8,311 bases of DNA from Acidobacteriota bacterium (GTDB lineage Bacteria; Acidobacteriota; Vicinamibacteria; Vicinamibacterales; UBA2999). The position numbers and the translations under genes are program-made. The stretch spans positions 1-8,311 of the forward strand of contig JABFRY010000021.1 in the NCBI GenBank assembly GCA_013140955.1, in the 5' to 3' direction. Positions 8,229 to 8,311 of the stretch are shown piece by piece. The notes beneath the pieces are model-generated. The model was not told the origin of the DNA. It made no database searches and saw only the letters and a list, made by a program, of their open reading frames with translations. How positions within the stretch are numbered: position 1 is the stretch's first letter; each line of letters begins with the position of its first letter.

Positions 8229-8311
8229 GTGCGCTGCCGGGCCCGCTCCACGCTCTTGAGCGCGAGCAGCAGCTGCCCCTCGCCGGTCGGGACGGCCAGT
8301 TCCTCCACCGC
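8229..8311 (-). pseudogene. ndvB: Upstream piece of the cyclic glucan synthase in a different reading frame
   Basis: Read from the right edge with codons starting at 8311, 8308 and so on, the strand encodes AVEELAVPTGEGQLLLALKS followed by VERARQR. From memory, NdvB-like proteins have a VEELA-x-x-TGE-x-Q ... VE-x-AR helix just before the AAHVGYHLIG block. That block lies in the main frame from residue 8 of the long reading. The helix and the block therefore belong to one protein but sit in two frames. Joining them needs one extra base, or two fewer, somewhere around 8226-8240. In the main frame this same stretch reads as an Ala/Arg/Gly-rich run unlike a conserved domain. I see no canonical slippery heptamer, so programmed frameshifting is unlikely. 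Whether this is a real mutation or a sequencing or assembly error cannot be told here. Confidence 0.55.

Noticed and set aside
8226..8245. Programmed -1 ribosomal frameshift at the frame junction
   Set aside because: No X-XXY-YYZ slippery heptamer is visible on the coding strand there, and the family is not known to use recoding. A mutation or sequence error is simpler.
7976..8308. A separate 110-codon - strand gene starting at 8308
   Set aside because: Only its first 25 or so codons look natural, and these fit the glucan synthase family. The rest is an out-of-frame reading of conserved synthase sequence, so I treat it as the upstream piece of a frameshifted gene.
1..8311. tRNA, rRNA, CRISPR, insertion sequence or defence-system content
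   Set aside because: No spaced direct repeats, transposase-like motifs, terminal inverted repeats or tRNA-like sequence were seen, and nearly all bases are accounted for by the two genes.

Overview
The window is very GC-rich and almost fully coding. It holds two convergent genes about 40 bp apart: a short lipoprotein-type cyclophilin on the + strand (21-653) and one giant gene on the - strand filling the rest (693 to the right edge). Codon choice is strongly GC-biased throughout. The lipobox and the cyclic-glucan enzyme fit a Gram-negative, high-GC bacterium. Acidobacteriota (Vicinamibacteria-like) is a guess from the style of the protein, not something the sequence proves.

Left part (1-653): a secreted, probably lipid-anchored peptidyl-prolyl cis-trans isomerase of the cyclophilin family. 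Its active-site core is nearly intact. Its reading frame is open to the left edge, so the GTG start at 21 is the best guess rather than certain.

Middle (654-692): a short convergent gap with a nested GC-rich inverted repeat that could end both transcripts.

Right part (693-8311, - strand): a cyclic beta-1,2-glucan synthase of the NdvB/ChvB/Cgs type. It has a membrane-embedded GT84 glucosyltransferase, a glycoamylase-like (GH189-type) cyclisation region, two copies of a GH94-associated beta-sandwich module, and a C-terminal GH94 phosphorylase-like barrel. In the known enzymes these parts elongate a beta-1,2-glucan from UDP-glucose, trim its length by phosphorolysis and close it into a ring for the periplasm.

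The main oddity is at the 5' end of this gene. The long frame can be read from a GTG at 8228, but that lies inside a conserved part of the family. The family-like sequence that should precede it is in another frame (about 8231-8311). This points to a one-base frameshift, either a real lesion or a sequence error, near 8226-8240, with the first few hundred codons beyond the window. I see no RNA genes, mobile elements, CRISPR arrays or evidence of an undescribed system.
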